A stretch of DNA of 6,069 nt, from NCBI GenBank assembly GCA_023819025.1, contig JAMWDC010000141.1, forward strand, positions 1 to 6,069, read 5' to 3'. Source of the DNA: Candidatus Omnitrophota bacterium (GTDB taxonomy: Bacteria > Omnitrophota > Omnitrophia > Omnitrophales > Aquincolibacteriaceae). A model generated the notes under the pieces. That model was not told where the DNA came from. It did not search any database and worked only from the letters and a program-made list of their open reading frames with translations. A program made the position numbers and the translations under genes. Positions 4,579-6,069 of the stretch are shown here, piece after piece; position 1 is the stretch's first letter; each line of letters starts with the position of its first letter.

Positions 4579-6069
4579 ATGTTAATCTACTTAGCGGATT
4601 TGACGCATACATCCATCACCCTTTCCATCGATACCTTTCCGCTCGGGATCGGGTATCTAGCGGCGTATGCCCGCGAAAATATCAAAGAGCCGCTCGAGAT
4701 TGAGCTGTTCCGCTACCTCGACGACCTTTTCCCTCGGCTTGAAGAAAGGTTGCCGGATGTTATCGGTGTTTCTAATTACTGTTGGAACTCGGCCTTGAGC
4801 TCGTGGGTCGTGGAATATCTTCGTACTAAATCCCCTCAGATTTTAACTGTGATGGGAGGCCCGAATTTTCCCGTGGATCCCGAACTCCAGGAGGAATTCC
4901 TGAAGCGGATTCCGGCTCTCGATTTTTACGTATTGGGAGAAGGGGAAGCGTCGTTCCGGAATTTGATTGAGAATTTCATGGCCTGCGGCAAAGACCGCGA
5001 AAAGTTATTCGAGCACTTCAGGAAACAACCCTACAATTCCGTTTTAGCCATGGACCGCGAGGCCGGTAGGCTCATCAAAGGCGAGGGGTTTGGGCGGATG
5101 CATGACTTGGACAGAATTCCGTCTCCTTATCAGCTCGGCTTGCTGGACAAATTTTTCGACGGGCGGTTAAATCCGATGCTGCAGACCAACCGCGGTTGCC
5201 CTTTTACCTGTACCTTTTGCTTGGAGGGTAATCCGTATTACACCAAGGTTAATAAATTTTCGATGGATCGCATCAAGCAGGACCTCGACTACATTGCTGC
5301 GCGCGTTCACCCGAGCAATACCCTCTTTTTGACGGATTCTAATTTTGGCATGTACCCGCAGGATATGGAAATCGCTCAGTATATCGGTCATCTTCAGAAC
5401 CGCGTGGGTTGGCCCAAGAACATCAACGGTACGACGGGCAAGAATAATCCGTACGGGATCTTGCATGTTGTTGATTTGGTGAACGGTGCCATTCGTGTTT
5501 CTAGTTCTGTCCAGTCCATGGACGAGGGAGTTTTGAAAAATATCCGCAGGCAGAACATCAAACTTCAAGATTACGATGCCATCCAGTGGGAGATTCGTAA
5601 GAAAAATATGCAGTCTCTGGCGGATTTGATCCTCTGCCTTCCCGGTGAAACCAGACAAACTCATTTTGAAGGAATCAAGCGGCTGCTTGATTCCGGGGTC
5701 CAGCGTATCCTGCCTTATCAGCTGATGCTCCTTGAGGGGACTCAGATCAACAATCGCCAGACTCGCAATCAATACGGTTTCCAAACCAAGTTCCGTATGG
5801 TGCCGAGGAATTTTGGGATTTATAACGGCCGCAAAATTTTTGAGGTGGAAGAAATTGTCGTTGCGACCAATTCTCTTTCGTTTGAGGATTACTTGGATTG
5901 CCGCAGGCTTCATTTGATCCTGGAGGCCTACTATGAGGAGAATCCCTTCCAAGAGCTGGTGGGGGTTGCTCTCGATGATCGAGCGATCCATGAACGCCCC
6001 CGGATCGCCCTCATCGGCGTTGCAGATCACCACCTTCCGGGAAGCAGGCTGGTTCCTCCCGAGGCGCCA
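4579..6069 (+). CDS. Radical SAM protein with N-terminal B12-binding-like domain, 3' end disrupted/partial
   Basis: The frame is open from ATG 4579 to the window edge (497 codons, no stop). The in-frame TAA at 4573-4575 limits the start to ATG 4579 or GTG 4576. Residues about 1-170 resemble a cobalamin-binding Rossmann domain: FPLGIGYLAAYA (20-31), VMGGPNF (91-97) and DFYVLGEGE (115-123). The DxHxxG base-off histidine motif is not visible. The radical SAM core begins at about 195. TNRGCPFTCTFC (203-214) supplies C207, C211 and C214 for the [4Fe-4S] cluster that cleaves S-adenosylmethionine. LILCLPGET (350-358) and RILPYQLMLLEGT (376-388) are later core elements, and DYLDCRRLHLILE (437-449) belongs to the C-terminal part. 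Such proteins catalyse radical methylations or rearrangements, and this one may modify the sugar or lipid product of the cluster. From about codon 453 (position 5935) the translation is the antisense of a NuoF-like gene, so the true C-terminus is missing. Confidence 0.85.
   Translation, partial: MLIYLADLTHTSITLSIDTFPLGIGYLAAYARENIKEPLEIELFRYLDDLFPRLEERLPDVIGVSNYCWNSALSSWVVEYLRTKSPQILTVMGGPNFPVDPELQEEFLKRIPALDFYVLGEGEASFRNLIENFMACGKDREKLFEHFRKQPYNSVLAMDREAGRLIKGEGFGRMHDLDRIPSPYQLGLLDKFFDGRLNPMLQTNRGCPFTCTFCLEGNPYYTKVNKFSMDRIKQDLDYIAARVHPSNTLFLTDSNFGMYPQDMEIAQYIGHLQNRVGWPKNINGTTGKNNPYGILHVVDLVNGAIRVSSSVQSMDEGVLKNIRRQNIKLQDYDAIQWEIRKKNMQSLADLILCLPGETRQTHFEGIKRLLDSGVQRILPYQLMLLEGTQINNRQTRNQYGFQTKFRMVPRNFGIYNGRKIFEVEEIVVATNSLSFEDYLDCRRLHLILEAYYEENPFQELVGVALDDRAIHERPRIALIGVADHHLPGSRLVPPEAP
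5935..6069 (-). pseudogene. Fragment of NuoF/HndC-type NADH-binding flavoprotein subunit, truncated at both ends
   Basis: Read on the minus strand from the window edge, 45 codons give WRLGRNQPASRKVVIC, then NADEGDPGAFMDRS, then IIESNPHQLLEGILL. This is the FMN-site region of NuoF-like subunits of NADH dehydrogenases, bifurcating or NADP-reducing hydrogenases and NAD-linked formate dehydrogenases. The GDPGAFMDRS form is typical of the HndC/HoxF/HydB branch rather than E. coli NuoF. The match stops after EGILL, where the family continues with an A-Y-A-I-G-A-like stretch. The minus-strand frame then stays open to 5167, but that continuation is the antisense of radical SAM coding sequence and shows no family motif. 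The 5' part lies beyond the window. It is either a remnant joined by rearrangement or the product of a chimeric assembly. GC is about 63%, against 45% just to its left. Confidence 0.75.

Noticed and set aside
5167..5934. Long minus-strand open frame continuing from the NuoF-like fragment
   Set aside because: It is codon-in-phase antisense to the radical SAM core, which has clear motifs on the plus strand. The minus-strand protein here shows no NuoF features such as the FeS-binding cysteines, and its length follows from rare plus-strand codons antisense to stops.
1..6069. CRISPR array, tRNA/rRNA, insertion sequence ends or transposase
   Set aside because: I looked for regularly spaced repeats, RNA gene signatures and terminal inverted repeats with target duplications and saw none. 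In particular, no IS end is visible at the 5935 junction.

Overview
The window looks like part of a bacterial surface-polysaccharide or glycan (O-antigen, capsule or flagellar glycosylation type) biosynthesis cluster. All recognisable complete genes are on the + strand and closely packed. Hand-counted base composition is about 52-55% GC in sampled stretches of most genes. It drops to about 31% in the 2641-2720 spacer and about 46% in the acetyltransferase gene behind it. The host cannot be named from sequence alone. A Gram-negative or candidate-phylum environmental bacterium is a reasonable guess, because nucleotide-sugar genes and B12-type radical SAM genes often occur together in such genomes, but this is weak inference.

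Layout: (1) positions 3-173 hold the C-terminal 56 residues of an unidentified gene. (2) 151-1230 encodes a PseG/SpsG-like nucleotide-sugar hydrolase or glycosyltransferase. (3) 1237-2646 encodes an unusual fusion of a tandem CBS pair with an extended SDR nucleotide-sugar epimerase/dehydratase. (4) 2647-2744 is an AT-rich spacer with a small stem-loop and a strong Shine-Dalgarno site. (5) 2745-3317 encodes a left-handed beta-helix acetyltransferase. (6) 3320-4495 encodes a DegT/DnrJ/EryC1-type PLP sugar aminotransferase. (7) 4496-4578 is a short spacer with overlapping inverted repeats. (8) 4579 to the right edge is an open frame for a B12-binding-type radical SAM protein.

Read together, an SDR (oxidation, dehydration or epimerisation), an aminotransferase, an acetyltransferase and a PseG-like enzyme resemble the logic of amino-sugar or nonulosonic-acid (pseudaminic/legionaminic-like) precursor synthesis. 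The CBS pair resembles the one normally joined to the nucleotidyltransferase in PtmE/LegF-type proteins. No condensing enzyme (NeuB/PseI type) or CMP-sugar synthetase is visible here, so the end product is open.

The most striking anomaly is at the right end. From about 5935 to 6069 the minus strand encodes an unmistakable fragment of a NuoF/HndC-type NADH-dehydrogenase flavoprotein, including CNADEGDPGAFMDRS. It sits in antisense to, and interrupts, the radical SAM gene. GC jumps from about 45% (5821-5940) to about 63% (5941-6069) at the same place. This is either an assembly chimera or a real rearrangement breakpoint. The last ~45 codons of the radical SAM frame should not be trusted.
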